Shown here: in pieces, positions 23,201-31,136 of the stretch
Layout of the letters: each line of letters begins with the position of its first letter
How positions within the stretch are numbered: the stretch's first letter is position 1
Assembly (NCBI GenBank): GCA_947474995.1
Contig: CANJNJ010000011.1
Span: forward strand, 1-54,574
Direction of reading: 5' to 3'
DNA: 54,574 bases
From: Opitutaceae bacterium
Lineage (GTDB): Bacteria; Verrucomicrobiota; Verrucomicrobiia; Opitutales; Opitutaceae
Notes under the pieces: generated by a model
The model's input: only the letters and a program-made list of their open reading frames with translations
Database searches by the model: none
Told to the model about the DNA's origin: nothing
Program-made: the position numbers and the translations under genes

Positions 23201-23489
23201 CGATGAATTCGCGGGTGATGACCGAATACGCGGCGGGAGTGTCGCGCAAATCGAGGGCGAGGCGTCCGCCGGCGAGCGAACTGCTGGCGGCAAATCCGTT
23301 GTCGCGGTCGTTTCTGACTTCGAATGGCGACAGGACCACGGTTCCGTCCGCCGCGAGGTTCGGGGTCGGGGGACTCCCGGTGTCAGAGGCGATGCCCTGC
23401 GCCGGCGCGAGGGCCGGTGCCAGCAGGAGGAGAAGGACAAGGCCGGGTATCCGCGATGAGCAACGGAATATTTGGGTCGCGATCTTCAT
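20235..23489 (-). CDS. Large TonB-dependent outer-membrane receptor
   Basis: The protein has 1084 residues. ATG at 23489 opens a signal peptide (GLVLLLLLAPALAPAQ), followed by a VVLSPFEV box around residue 55. The plug shows TPAAYSVITREFIDAL, INYTIRGAG, LERYDFGRGPNSILFG and then SGVSSATTKRA. In the last position typical receptors have GGxxNxxTK, so that plug loop is slightly divergent. The barrel runs to a C-terminal SYNLQVTLKR without a terminal aromatic residue. It is not a close paralog of the receptors at 1 and 4187. The gene is divergent from the exported beta-propeller gene, and a palindrome (23660-23714) lies in the shared 461-base upstream region. The ligand is unknown. Confidence 0.95.
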   Translation of the reverse strand: MKIATQIFRCSSRIPGLVLLLLLAPALAPAQGIASDTGSPPTPNLAADGTVVLSPFEVRNDRDNGFAASSSLAGGRLALDLRDTPAAYSVITREFIDALGLIDLQSAAEWAPSSTLNVDNGMQNFFASPINYTIRGAGNSRPQRNFFPQFNNGDSYNLERYDFGRGPNSILFGNGSLSGVSSATTKRAQTDRPFQTAQLSVGSWRNYRATVDLNQPLGPKAAVRAAAVWGDAAGWRLKDFDTRKAAFLTGTFKPYRDTEIRLEGEYGNNSRQSGFTTIDDRLSGWDGRTVYNAAAAATTLPSNANALGVSRRGANYYVFDPFSPANAIMNYQNDPITLPGGNSTTTPIAGFVQGSLPAFNSAGATFLHAVDVPSHRFDTAIANSFFRPPSEEFTISPDAPILAQTFRDLQFTLNQRLGQFYFEVAGDVNRATSFINGEQNRSSNDTYIDINQSLPNGALNPNFKQAYGDGSLMRGYRTFDYNNIRTAAAYVFETRWGNFSVNTLAGINQGEEQSDYRYLSVAQGDDHRLWGFLESTVLQTVRIRRYWNQPSRPIPEFAGTIKYLDPNLRVAKDIQPLWAVNIARRDTEAINTSNFKYLLGSVNAKFLKGRLVLLGALRVDSYFFNTRQQLDKGDYPLDWDGLHRILRPAAPADYAGLTYRQRDTRGNAVGAPLEAAIRPRLAPNGDRDPLYANDRFKDDYNPPPVEGRQKTLSVGSVLHVSSWLNPSINYAETFNPPTSIVRIDGRQLEPTISTGTDYGLRMEFLQNRLNFNFTYYQTKEINGAISQDGPNFFNSLYNANIVGDLSATGGNIRGAGLLPVQYRDIRTRSGNGFEFEMVYNPSKAFRLTGSVSFPKVYESNLNPDVKAYIDKNLPLFQQIARDAGVLLDSNNVASVDLSIPINQRSPDATTATTAFNNIVSFRQNIVDGKRRSQDQPLVNLFADYTVPTGRLKGLRIGSGVRYRAKQIIGSRGSDTIADPANATRALDDPNVNAYTPVYTPNDYYIVTGTLAYTFRFKQRREIQVNLVINNLLNDRGPQYSSIAQTASALRPKNNDYTSPARETVPISFALKQPISYNLQVTLKR

Positions 23490-23950
23490 GGCTGAACAAG
23501 TTTCCCGGGCAGATGCGCACCGGTGGGTTGACAACTGCAAAGTGGTTCGGTCGGGCGTGGCGGACAAGGCCTATTGCCGGCGCTTCTGGATGGATCCGCT
23601 CCTCACCTGACCAGGCAAAAAGGACGGTCGTTCGGAGGCACGTCACGAAGAGGGCGAAAGGTGGACCGTGCGTTCCGCGCGCAGTCTGGGGCGCGCGGAG
23701 CGCACGGTCCACCCACTACGCCTTTGGCGGGTTAGGGCAGCACGCTTCCCGCGAGGTCAGCAGTAGCGAAGCGAAGAATTCACGCCTGAGGCTCACCCGA
23801 CGGCGGGATGGACGAGTCGGAGGCCCACCCCGTTTCCGATAGCCCCGGGTCGGGGCGTTGACATTGCTGGCCAAGGTTCATTCGATCGCCGCGCTTCACC
23901 AACCCCGCCGCACTTCTGATGCGAGCCAACTCCTGAATCGAAGAATCACG
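23490..23950. other. Divergent upstream region between receptor and beta-propeller genes
   Basis: These 461 bases carry the 55-base palindrome at 23660-23714, directly followed by CACTACGCCTTTGGC, which is shared with the hairpin at 10950-10996. A GCGAAGCGAAGAATTC patch follows near 23770. Promoters for both genes should lie here, but I could not pick any with confidence. Confidence 0.5.
23660..23714. repeat. Palindromic element, family GGTGGACCGNGCG, copy 2
   Basis: This near-perfect palindrome has a left arm GGTGGACCGTGCGTTCCGCG and a right arm GCGGAGCGCACGGTCCACCC, with about 22 of 23 paired positions and an AGTCTGGG loop. It matches the copy at 13054-13108 in length, in arm sequence and in the preceding CGAAA. 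Confidence 0.7.
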
Positions 23951-25204
23951 ATGATGAACCAGACGACGATTGCTCGCTACGCAGTTCTGATTTTTGTCGG
24001 CGGCCTCGGCTTCGCGCCGACGGTCACCCTGACCCGGGCCTCCGAAGCTCCGCGCGTCAAGAGCGCGAATCTAAAACCCCGGCCACAAGGCGGCCTCAAG
24101 GCGCCGACGGAGAAGGAACTCATCTACGTGACGCTCCCGGGCACGCTCGAGGGCTCCTGGGACCAGAACGGGAGTGGCATCGTCATTCTCGATGCCACGG
24201 ACAACTTTAATTTCGTCAAACGCATCCAGACGTGGGAAATTCCGGCGAGCCGGTTTCCGGAGCAGGTGGCGGGCGTGACGGCCAGCGTGGCGACGCAGAT
24301 GATTTATGTGGCGACGCGCGGCCGGCTCGCGGCGTGGGACCTGCAAACCGAAAAGAAGGTCTGGGAAAATGCGTTCGACGGCAGCTGCTGCGAGCGGCCG
24401 CAGATCGCGCCGGATGGCTCGTTCATGTATGTCGGCTCGGACTTGAAGGATTTTTGGTACGTCGTGAATCCGAAGACGGGCGAACTGATTACGACCGTGC
24501 GGTCGCCGCTGAGCCCCAACGCGCACAACCTGAATCTCAGTGGCGATGGCAAGATCGCGTTCATGGCTCCGAATGGCAAAGTCATGGGCGTGGCCGACAC
24601 CACGACGCACAAGCTGCTCCGGACGATCGCGTTCCCGGATAATGTCCGTGTCTTCGTCGTGAATCACGACTCGTCGTTGATTTATTCCAACCTGAACAAC
24701 CTGCTCGGCTTCGTGATCGCGGATGTGAAGACCGGCCAGATTCTCCATCGGGTGGAAGTGAAGGGCTTTGGCTGGCCGGAGAAGTGGAATGTCACGCCGC
24801 GCCCACGCATCCCGCACGGCTGCCCGAGCCACGGCATCGCCTTCACCAATGACGAAAAAGAAGTGTGGGTGTGCGACGGGCTCAACAACTACATCCACAT
24901 TTTCGACAACACGCAGATGCCCCCGAAGCAAATCGAGAGCATCAAGACTTCCGCCGGACCGTATTGGATCACTGTCGGCTTGGACGGAAATCTGGCCTAT
25001 TGCTCCTCCGGCGACGTCATCGACATGAAGACGCGGAAGATCGTCGGGCAATTGAAGGATGAATTTGGCCGGCCGATGTACAGCGAGAAGCTGCTCGATA
25101 TGGTGTTCACCAATGGGAAGCTGACCCGCGTGGCGAACCAGTTTGGCAACGGGCTCGGCGCGATGGCGACGCCCGAGGGCGCGGCTCCAGCCCGGGGCAA
25201 CTGA
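23951..25204 (+). CDS. Exported YncE-type beta-propeller protein
   Basis: From the ATG at 23951 the protein has 417 residues and an export signal (ARYAVLIFVGGLGFAPTVTL). Repeated blade motifs follow, with aspartate-turn units: GSGIVILDATDNFNFVKRI, RGRLAAWDLQTEKKVWE, DFWYVVNPKTGELITT, FVIADVKTGQILHRVEV, YIHIFDNTQ and GDVIDMKTRKIVGQL. This is the layout of YVTN/YncE seven-bladed propellers, which bind ligands or proteins or act as quinoprotein-like modules. No PQQ tryptophan-docking motif is visible. The gene is 398 bases ahead of the UxuA-like gene on the same strand, so the pair may be functionally linked, but hairpins between them argue against a simple transcript. Confidence 0.82.
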   Translation: MMNQTTIARYAVLIFVGGLGFAPTVTLTRASEAPRVKSANLKPRPQGGLKAPTEKELIYVTLPGTLEGSWDQNGSGIVILDATDNFNFVKRIQTWEIPASRFPEQVAGVTASVATQMIYVATRGRLAAWDLQTEKKVWENAFDGSCCERPQIAPDGSFMYVGSDLKDFWYVVNPKTGELITTVRSPLSPNAHNLNLSGDGKIAFMAPNGKVMGVADTTTHKLLRTIAFPDNVRVFVVNHDSSLIYSNLNNLLGFVIADVKTGQILHRVEVKGFGWPEKWNVTPRPRIPHGCPSHGIAFTNDEKEVWVCDGLNNYIHIFDNTQMPPKQIESIKTSAGPYWITVGLDGNLAYCSSGDVIDMKTRKIVGQLKDEFGRPMYSEKLLDMVFTNGKLTRVANQFGNGLGAMATPEGAAPARGN

Positions 25205-25292
25205 GCAGCCATCGGGCCACGCGGAACTTACCGGAAGCAAGTGGTCCGGGTGGTGCCGCGAGCCGTTGAGCAGCCCCCGGTCTGGATTTAGA

Positions 25293-25417
25293 GGGCGTCC
25301 AGAAAGACTCCCTTGATTTTCATTCTGAGCGCTAGCGAAGACCTCCATGAGGTCGGTGGCTCCGCTGGCATGGATTTTTCGCTGGCGCTCAGAATGACAG
25401 GCCTTTTCCGACGTCCT
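25293..25417. repeat. Nested inverted repeat, family CATTCTGAGCG
   Basis: The arms CATTCTGAGCGCTAGCGAA (25321-25339) and TTCGCTGGCGCTCAGAATG (25378-25396) pair at 18 of 19 positions. Inside is a perfect GACCTC-CAT-GAGGTC hairpin. Outside, CGTCC-type sequence near 25297 and its inverse near 25411 suggest a longer element. Confidence 0.65.
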
Positions 25418-25477
25418 CTTCGATCCCGATCGAGCCTGGCTCGTATCGGAACGGGGCGTACGCACGAAATTTTTGCC

Positions 25478-25488
25478 GGGGGGGGGGG
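25478..25488 (+). repeat. Homopolymer run of 11 G upstream of the UxuA-like gene
   Basis: The run is flanked by TTTTTGCC and CCGGC and ends 114 bases before the ATG at 25603. Runs of this length are slippage-prone in replication and in sequencing. Confidence 0.8.
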
Positions 25489-25602
25489 CCGGCTGAACGA
25501 TTAAGTGCTTGCTACCACGAGGCGGTGCGAGCGGTATCGCTAAACCCCTTTGCCGCGTGAATTTTTTCGCGCGGATCAATCCAACCCCTATCAGGACTCG
25601 TT

Positions 25603-26811
25603 ATGAACCAGACTCCGCCATTTGATTCGATGGAACGTCGGGACTTCGCCAAAATGATCGCCAGTGGGGTCATTGGCGCTGGCCTCATCGGCCAAGCCAG
25701 CAGCGCGCAAGCGGCGGCCACGGCGCCGGCCCGCGCGCCGCGAAAGAACACCCTGCACCATGTCGGCGGTGACTATCACTGCACGATGGGGGAGCATTGG
25801 TCGTCGAAGCAGAACATCGAGTTTCACCTTCGTCATGGGGTGAAAACTTTTCACGCCAACATGGGTTTCGGCGGTGGCGGCGAAGGCGGCGGGGGAGCGA
25901 AGGGCGGCACCAAGAAAGGGGGCGGCGCCGCGGCCATCGGGGATGAATGGAAGCTCGACGACATGAAGCGCTGGAAGGACGCGTGCGACAATGGCGGTCT
26001 GAATTGGGAAGGCATCCGGATCGATTCACGCTACATCTATCTGCGGCCGGGCGCGGAACGGGATAAGAAAATCGAGTCCATGATCGGCAACATCCAGAAG
26101 GCCTCCCAGGTGGGGGTGAAGATGTTCACCCACCACTGGACGATGATTCCCATCCGCCGCAACGGCAACACGCCGGGCCGGGGTGGGGCCTTCTATAATT
26201 CCTTCAAGCTCGAGACGAATTGGAAGGACCTGCCGGTCGAGTCCAACGGCGTGGTTTCCAGTGAGGATTATTGGGAGCGGATCGAATATTTCCTGAAGAA
26301 AATCATCCCGGTCGCGAAACAGTACAACGTTAAGATGGCGGTGCATCCGTACGATCCTCCGGGCCTGCCCAAGGGCTATCAGGGCGTCGACAATTGGGAC
26401 TGTGCCCCGACCACCGTGTTGGACTCCCTCAAGCGCTACGAGGCCATTGTCGATAGCCCCTTTAATGGCTTCCAATTGTGCCTCGGTACCTGCGCGGAGG
26501 GATTGAAAAACATGAAGACCGAGATTCTGCCGATTGTGCAGTACCTTGCCGATCGGGGGAAGATCCACAATGTCCACATGCGCAACGTCCGCGGCGGCCT
26601 GCATGATTTCCAGGAAGTTTATCACGATGAAGGCGACATGAACTTCATCGAAGTTATCCGCATCCTGCGCGACGCGGGTTATGCTGGCGCCATGCTGCCG
26701 GATCATGCTCCGACCCATCCCGATGATCCCGGCAAGCTCCAGGCCTTCACCTTCGCCTTCGGCTATATCAAGGCCCTGATCGACGTCGCGAACCTCGAGG
26801 TCAAAGCCTGA
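25603..26811 (+). CDS. Tat-exported mannonate dehydratase (UxuA)-like TIM-barrel protein
   Basis: This 402-residue protein begins with a twin-arginine signal (MERRDFAKMIASGVIGAGLI, cleavage after SAQA). The barrel matches the UxuA/xylose-isomerase-like superfamily: KMAVHPYDPPGLPKGYQGVD, NWDCAPTTVLDSLKRYEAI, FQLCLGTCAEGL, IHNVHMRNVRGG and GAMLPDHAPTHPDD. The His (HPYDPP), Cys (LCLGTC), His (VHMRN) and Asp (DHAPT) are in the order of the divalent-metal ligands of ManD enzymes. Mannonate dehydratase converts D-mannonate to 2-keto-3-deoxygluconate in hexuronate breakdown, normally in the cytoplasm. Export makes a related reaction on another sugar acid possible. Residues 88-112 are a Gly/Lys-rich insert absent from typical UxuA. 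A hairpin follows the stop. Confidence 0.8.
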   Translation: MNQTPPFDSMERRDFAKMIASGVIGAGLIGQASSAQAAATAPARAPRKNTLHHVGGDYHCTMGEHWSSKQNIEFHLRHGVKTFHANMGFGGGGEGGGGAKGGTKKGGGAAAIGDEWKLDDMKRWKDACDNGGLNWEGIRIDSRYIYLRPGAERDKKIESMIGNIQKASQVGVKMFTHHWTMIPIRRNGNTPGRGGAFYNSFKLETNWKDLPVESNGVVSSEDYWERIEYFLKKIIPVAKQYNVKMAVHPYDPPGLPKGYQGVDNWDCAPTTVLDSLKRYEAIVDSPFNGFQLCLGTCAEGLKNMKTEILPIVQYLADRGKIHNVHMRNVRGGLHDFQEVYHDEGDMNFIEVIRILRDAGYAGAMLPDHAPTHPDDPGKLQAFTFAFGYIKALIDVANLEVKA

Positions 26812-26827
26812 GAGGTCTCGTGATCGC

Positions 26828-26853
26828 GCGGGCTCCGCTTTAGGCGGGCCCGC
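26828..26853 (+). terminator. GC-rich hairpin after the UxuA-like gene
   Basis: The stem GCGGGC(T)CCGC / GCGGGCCCGC has ten pairs with one bulged T and a TTTAG loop. It starts 17 bases after the stop codon. Only a weak T-containing tail (TGTCTTG) follows. Confidence 0.45.
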
Positions 26854-26998
26854 TGTCTTGCTGTACCCCTCCCGACCTCTTCGCGCCAAAGCGAAGGCGG
26901 ACGATAATTTCTCCAATCAGATTTCCCCATGAAGGGGTGTGGCCGCTTGTTGAGGTCAGCCCCAATCGCGTTGGACGTCAGTTAAGCCTTACCCCGCC

Positions 26999-29900
26999 AT
27001 GTTACTCCTGAATCCTAACCCCCGGGGGCTTCGTGCCCTCAGCCTCGTGCTGGCCCTCATGCCGGCATTGTTCCTCCGAGCCCAAGTCCGCCCGGATGCC
27101 TCCGCCGCTGCGGAAAAGGAATCCGCCATCAAGCTCGATGCCTTCAAGGTTACCGGAACGCAGATCAAGCGACTGGAGATTGAAAAAGTCCTGCCCGTTA
27201 CCGTTTTTAATCAGGAGGCCATTGAGATCCGGAATCCCTCGACGCCGGTGGAGATGCTCACGTCAATGCCGCAGGTGACCGGCCAGGGAATCACGGAAGG
27301 TGGCGGCTCGCCGCTTTCCGCCCGCGGGGATGCGGCGAGCATCAATCTGCGCGGCATCGGGGCCGGCAACACGCTGTTGTTGCTGGATGGGCTCCGCATG
27401 GCGCCCCGCGCGGGCATCCTCGGCAACGAGATGCCCAACAACGTTAACGCGCTGCCCTCGCGCGGACTGGATCGGATCGACGTTTTGCGCGATGGCGCCT
27501 CGGCGTCTTATGGTTCAGATGCCGTGGCCGGCGTCGTGAACTACATTACGAAACGTGACTATGTGGGCACGGAGTTGATTCTCCGCGGAGGTTTAACCGA
27601 GCATGGCGGCGGCGAAACCGGGGAAATCGTCCTGACCAATGGAACGACCTTCGCCGGTGGGAAGGGCAACCTGCTTTCGACTTGGAGCTACATGTATCGC
27701 GAATCCATCGAGTATGTCGATCGGCCGTTCGCCGCCAACGACAACACCAGTCGGTGGGCGCGAGCGCCGTGGAACGCCCCCGCCGGGCCGTACGATCTCA
27801 CGAGCTCCACCGGCCTCTGGCCCACCTTCCGCGTCGGCACTTCGGGCTCCAATACTTATCTGCGCCCGATCAACGGCGTGCCGATCCTCACCAACATTGT
27901 GCCCGATCGCGTCTCGAGTCCGGAGTACTACATGAACAACGCCCAGTTCGGCAACCAGCCGAGGACGGACCGGTTGAGCCTCTACGAAAAGGCGACCTAT
28001 AAGGTGACCGAGCGACTGACCGCGTTCGCCGACTACTACATTTACAGCGCGAACTCGCCGGTGCACCGCAACCCGATGTTCTCCAGCAATTCGGCGGAAG
28101 GCCGGCAGCGGATGGCGGCGGGAAATCCCTATAATCCGTTCGGGGCGAATTTCTATTCGCCGACCGGAGCTCCGAATCCCGATGGCACGACGCGCCTGGT
28201 GGGCACCCCTCAGGATATCTTCATCAGCGATTACCTGCTGCCCGGCTATCCACGGGAGACGATCGACAGCCGTTCCCAGATCTACCGGATCGCCACCGGC
28301 CTCCGCGGGAAGTACGCGCAAACCTGGAACTGGGATGTCGCCGGCGTCTATTCCGCCTCCACGCACAGCGATATCGATGAGCACAATGTCTACATTCCCA
28401 CCTACCAACTCGCCCTGGCCCGGACCGACGCTACGGCGTACAACCCCTTCCGCTACACCTTCAAGGTCGACAATGGCCGCGTGGTGACCAACCAGGCCTT
28501 CAGTAACCCTCAGAGCGTGCTGAAACAAATGGAGGCGCCCTTTCACCAAGGTGGATTCTCCGGCTTGGCCGGCGTGGTGGCCCGTGCCGACGGTGAACTC
28601 TTCACGGTGCGGGATCACACGGTTTCGCTCGCCGTGGGGACGGAATACCGCAAGGAGCATTTCACCCAGGTGCGGCAGGGGCTATCCCTGCCGGACCAGC
28701 GCACCTTTCTCGGGGCCAGCGCCAATCCCGATTGCGCCGGCGGTCGCACGATTTTCAGCGTGTATGCCGAATCGGTGATCCCGCTTTTTGCGCCCAAGCA
28801 CGATGTGCCGCTGTTCAATTCGCTCGAGCTGACCGCTGCCGGACGGTACGAAAACTATAGCGACTTCGGCGGCACGACTAATCCGAAAGTGGGGGTCAAT
28901 TGGAAGCCCGCCACGTGGCTGATGGTCCGGGCTTCGGGAAACAAAGGCTACCGGGCTCCGCCGTTGCCGGCGCTCTACCGTGGACAAAACACGGCTACGA
29001 GCACCCTGACGGATCCTTATCGCTCGTTCTTGAATGAGGGCAGCGTGCCCACCAACAACACCACGGGATCCAATCCGAAACTGCAGCCCGAACTCAGCAA
29101 AGGCCGGACGGCCGGCGTGGTGGTAGACGTGCCCTTCGTGAAGGGGTTGTCGCTGGCCGTCGACTATTGGCAGATCGACCAGTCGGCATTGCTCGGATCC
29201 TTTGCGGGTAATGATATTCTGCTCTTGGATGTCGCCTTGATCGAGGCCTACACCCGGCAGCAAATGGCGGCGGGGACCAAGCCCGACCAGATCGATATTG
29301 GCTCGGGTACGAGCTATAAGGGAGATCCCCGCATGACCCGCATTCCGCTGACCGACCCCGATCGGGCCGCGTTCGCCGCCTGGAATGCGACGCATTCTGC
29401 GGCCCAGCAGAAGGCGCCCGCCGGTCGGCCGTTCAACACGAAGACGCTGACCGAGAATCGCTCCACCGGTTACGCCTCGGGGATCGATGTCGGGTTGAAC
29501 TATGTGCTGCCGGCCTTGCCGCTAGGCCGGTTCACGTTGTCGTCGAACGCCGCATATTTTATCGACTCTTACACCGTCGCGGACGCCGGCGGAGTCAGGA
29601 GTTCACGGATGAAACGAGCCGGCGCCGCTCGTTTGAGAGGAGACGCCAGCGTTTTTTGGCGCAAAGGCTCCTGGAATGCGGGCTTCGTTGGCTACTATGT
29701 CGGCGACCTGCTTAATACCGGGGCTTCGACCACGGCGGCAGTGTATGAATCACTGGGCCGGCCCAGCTACATTGCGGTGGAGAACGACCAGGGACGGACC
29801 TTTTACTTCGACACCATTCGCAGCACAATGACCTACAACGCGAATGTGGGTTACAGTTTCCGATCAGATAGCCGGTGGCTGAAGAACACCAAGGTCCGCG

Positions 29901-30019
29901 TGACGATCAACAACCTGTTCGACAAGAAGCCCGAATTGCCCGCCGGGTATAGTGCAGCGGTGCAACAAAACCTGCTCTCCGGACGCGCGTTGTCTGTGGA
30001 AACATCCAAACAGTTCTAG
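26999..30019 (+). CDS. TonB-dependent outer-membrane receptor
   Basis: The protein has 1006 residues with a signal peptide (LRALSLVLALMPALFLRAQ) and an IKLDAFKVTGTQIKR box near residue 45. The plug is classical: VEMLTSMPQVTGQG, ASINLRGIGAGNTLLLLDGL, RIDVLRDGASASYGSDAVAG and VVNYITKRDY. The barrel has a long GYRAPPLPALYRGQN segment followed by SNPKLQPELSKGRTAG, and it ends in a terminal phenylalanine (SKQF). This is the CirA/BtuB-like, sugar-type class common in Opitutaceae and Caulobacter, and it differs from the FhuE-like receptors at 1 and 4187. It follows the UxuA-like gene by 187 bases on the same strand, with a hairpin between them. Cleavage-product uptake is a reasonable guess. Confidence 0.95.
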   Translation: MLLLNPNPRGLRALSLVLALMPALFLRAQVRPDASAAAEKESAIKLDAFKVTGTQIKRLEIEKVLPVTVFNQEAIEIRNPSTPVEMLTSMPQVTGQGITEGGGSPLSARGDAASINLRGIGAGNTLLLLDGLRMAPRAGILGNEMPNNVNALPSRGLDRIDVLRDGASASYGSDAVAGVVNYITKRDYVGTELILRGGLTEHGGGETGEIVLTNGTTFAGGKGNLLSTWSYMYRESIEYVDRPFAANDNTSRWARAPWNAPAGPYDLTSSTGLWPTFRVGTSGSNTYLRPINGVPILTNIVPDRVSSPEYYMNNAQFGNQPRTDRLSLYEKATYKVTERLTAFADYYIYSANSPVHRNPMFSSNSAEGRQRMAAGNPYNPFGANFYSPTGAPNPDGTTRLVGTPQDIFISDYLLPGYPRETIDSRSQIYRIATGLRGKYAQTWNWDVAGVYSASTHSDIDEHNVYIPTYQLALARTDATAYNPFRYTFKVDNGRVVTNQAFSNPQSVLKQMEAPFHQGGFSGLAGVVARADGELFTVRDHTVSLAVGTEYRKEHFTQVRQGLSLPDQRTFLGASANPDCAGGRTIFSVYAESVIPLFAPKHDVPLFNSLELTAAGRYENYSDFGGTTNPKVGVNWKPATWLMVRASGNKGYRAPPLPALYRGQNTATSTLTDPYRSFLNEGSVPTNNTTGSNPKLQPELSKGRTAGVVVDVPFVKGLSLAVDYWQIDQSALLGSFAGNDILLLDVALIEAYTRQQMAAGTKPDQIDIGSGTSYKGDPRMTRIPLTDPDRAAFAAWNATHSAAQQKAPAGRPFNTKTLTENRSTGYASGIDVGLNYVLPALPLGRFTLSSNAAYFIDSYTVADAGGVRSSRMKRAGAARLRGDASVFWRKGSWNAGFVGYYVGDLLNTGASTTAAVYESLGRPSYIAVENDQGRTFYFDTIRSTMTYNANVGYSFRSDSRWLKNTKVRVTINNLFDKKPELPAGYSAAVQQNLLSGRALSVETSKQF

Positions 30020-30133
30020 GCACCTTTCTTTCCCGCTGCCGCGACCATCCGGCGGCGGGTGTTTGCGCCGGAGCTGAATTTGTTTAAGCAGCTCGCGCTT
30101 TACGCCCTGCGCTGGTCGGATACATCCGCACGG

Positions 30134-30973
30134 ATGATTGATGACTATGCCCAGCGTTTCGGCGGAGTGGGGCGGCTGTTCGGCAGTCCGGGGCTCGAAC
30201 GGCTCCGGGCGGCGCATGTCTGCATCATTGGCGTCGGCGGCGTCGGTTCCTGGGCGGTGGAGGGACTGGCCCGAAGCGGCGTGGGCGCGTTGACGCTGGT
30301 TGATCTCGACGACGTGTGCGTGACGAACGTGAACCGGCAGTTGCCGGCGCTCGACGGGCAGATCGGCCGGCCCAAGATCGAGGTACTCGCCGAGCGGGTG
30401 CGGCTGATTAATCCGGCGTGCCGCGTGAGGCCTGTGGCGGAATTCTTCACCCCAGCCTCGGCGGGACATCTGTTGCAGGGGCCGTTTAGCTTCGTAATCG
30501 ATGCCATCGACCGGATGACGCCCAAGGCCCTGCTGATTGCGGAGTGCACCCAGCGCGGCTGGCCGGTGCTGACGGTGGGCGCTGCGGGCGGCCGGCGAGA
30601 TCCGGCACAGATTCGGACGGGCGATCTCGGAGAGGCCTCAAAGGATGAACTCTTGCGCCAAGTGCGAAAAAAACTGCGGCGGCTTCATGGCTATGCTCCG
30701 GGCGAGGAAAAAGGGCGAATGCACTTTGGGATCCGTTGCGTATGGTCCGAAGAAAAGCCCGTGTTTCCCCAGGCTGACGGATCGTGTGGCGCGGAACCGG
30801 AGCCGGGCAGCAATCTCAAGCTGGACTGCGAGAGCGGCTTGGGCACCGCGGTGTTTGTCACCGGCGCTTTCGGACTCGCCGCGGCCGGCGAAGTCGTGCG
30901 GGCGATCGCGTTGAGTAACGCCGGTCCCGCGGTCTCGGAACCGGCGTCGGGCGGTACGATCCAGGGACTTTGA
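30134..30973 (+). CDS. tcdA: tRNA threonylcarbamoyladenosine dehydratase (TcdA/CsdL)
   Basis: This 279-residue E1-like ATP-binding protein cyclises t6A at position 37 of ANN-decoding tRNAs to ct6A. It shows MIDDYAQRFGGVGRLFG at the N-terminus, the nucleotide loop GVGGVGSWAVEGLARSGVG (residues 33-51), LVDLDDVCVTNVNRQ, FVIDAIDRMTPKALLI and DLGEASKDELLRQVRKKL. The start at 30134 is chosen because the family begins at MIDDYxxRFGG; a GTG at 30059 would add 25 unrelated residues. A sulfur-relay protein, SufE, is encoded nearby, and in E. coli this enzyme is a CsdE/CsdA neighbour, so the proximity is suggestive. Confidence 0.92.
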   Translation: MIDDYAQRFGGVGRLFGSPGLERLRAAHVCIIGVGGVGSWAVEGLARSGVGALTLVDLDDVCVTNVNRQLPALDGQIGRPKIEVLAERVRLINPACRVRPVAEFFTPASAGHLLQGPFSFVIDAIDRMTPKALLIAECTQRGWPVLTVGAAGGRRDPAQIRTGDLGEASKDELLRQVRKKLRRLHGYAPGEEKGRMHFGIRCVWSEEKPVFPQADGSCGAEPEPGSNLKLDCESGLGTAVFVTGAFGLAAAGEVVRAIALSNAGPAVSEPASGGTIQGL

Positions 30974-31002
30974 CCGCGGATTTCACGGATAACACGGATA
31001 AG
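30972..31002. repeat. CCGCGGATTTCACGGATAACACGGAT-type unit
   Basis: The unit begins on the last bases of the tcdA stop codon and runs directly into the palindrome at 31007. Related units occur at about 18520-18548 and, as CCACAGATTTCACAGAT, at 32044-32111. Confidence 0.55.
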
Positions 31003-31006
31003 GTAC

Positions 31007-31123
31007 CTTTGGAGTGCGGCGACCCGGCGCCGCTTTTGCCGACGAGTGCCAACTCGTCGCTGCTTTCGATCAGCGCGCCGGGGTCCGCCGCGGAAAGCGG
31101 CGCCAGGTCGCCGCACTCCAAAG
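31007..31123. repeat. Palindromic intergenic element, family GGAGTGCGGCGACC, long copy
   Basis: The outer arms (31007-31037 and 31094-31123) pair almost perfectly over about 30 bases around GGAGTGCGGCGACCCGGCGC. The central part holds a second GACGAGT-GCCA-ACTCGTC hairpin. It sits exactly between the convergent tcdA and TatD genes. A shorter copy is at 2025-2082. Confidence 0.75.
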
Positions 31124-31136
31124 TCCGTGACGGCTC

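Larger units (their letters stand above)
25205..25602. other. Intergenic region with nested palindrome and an 11-G tract
   Basis: This region contains the nested inverted repeat at 25293-25417 and an uninterrupted run of 11 G at 25478-25488. The rest shows nothing gene-like. A promoter for the UxuA-like gene is expected between the G tract and 25603. Confidence 0.55.
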
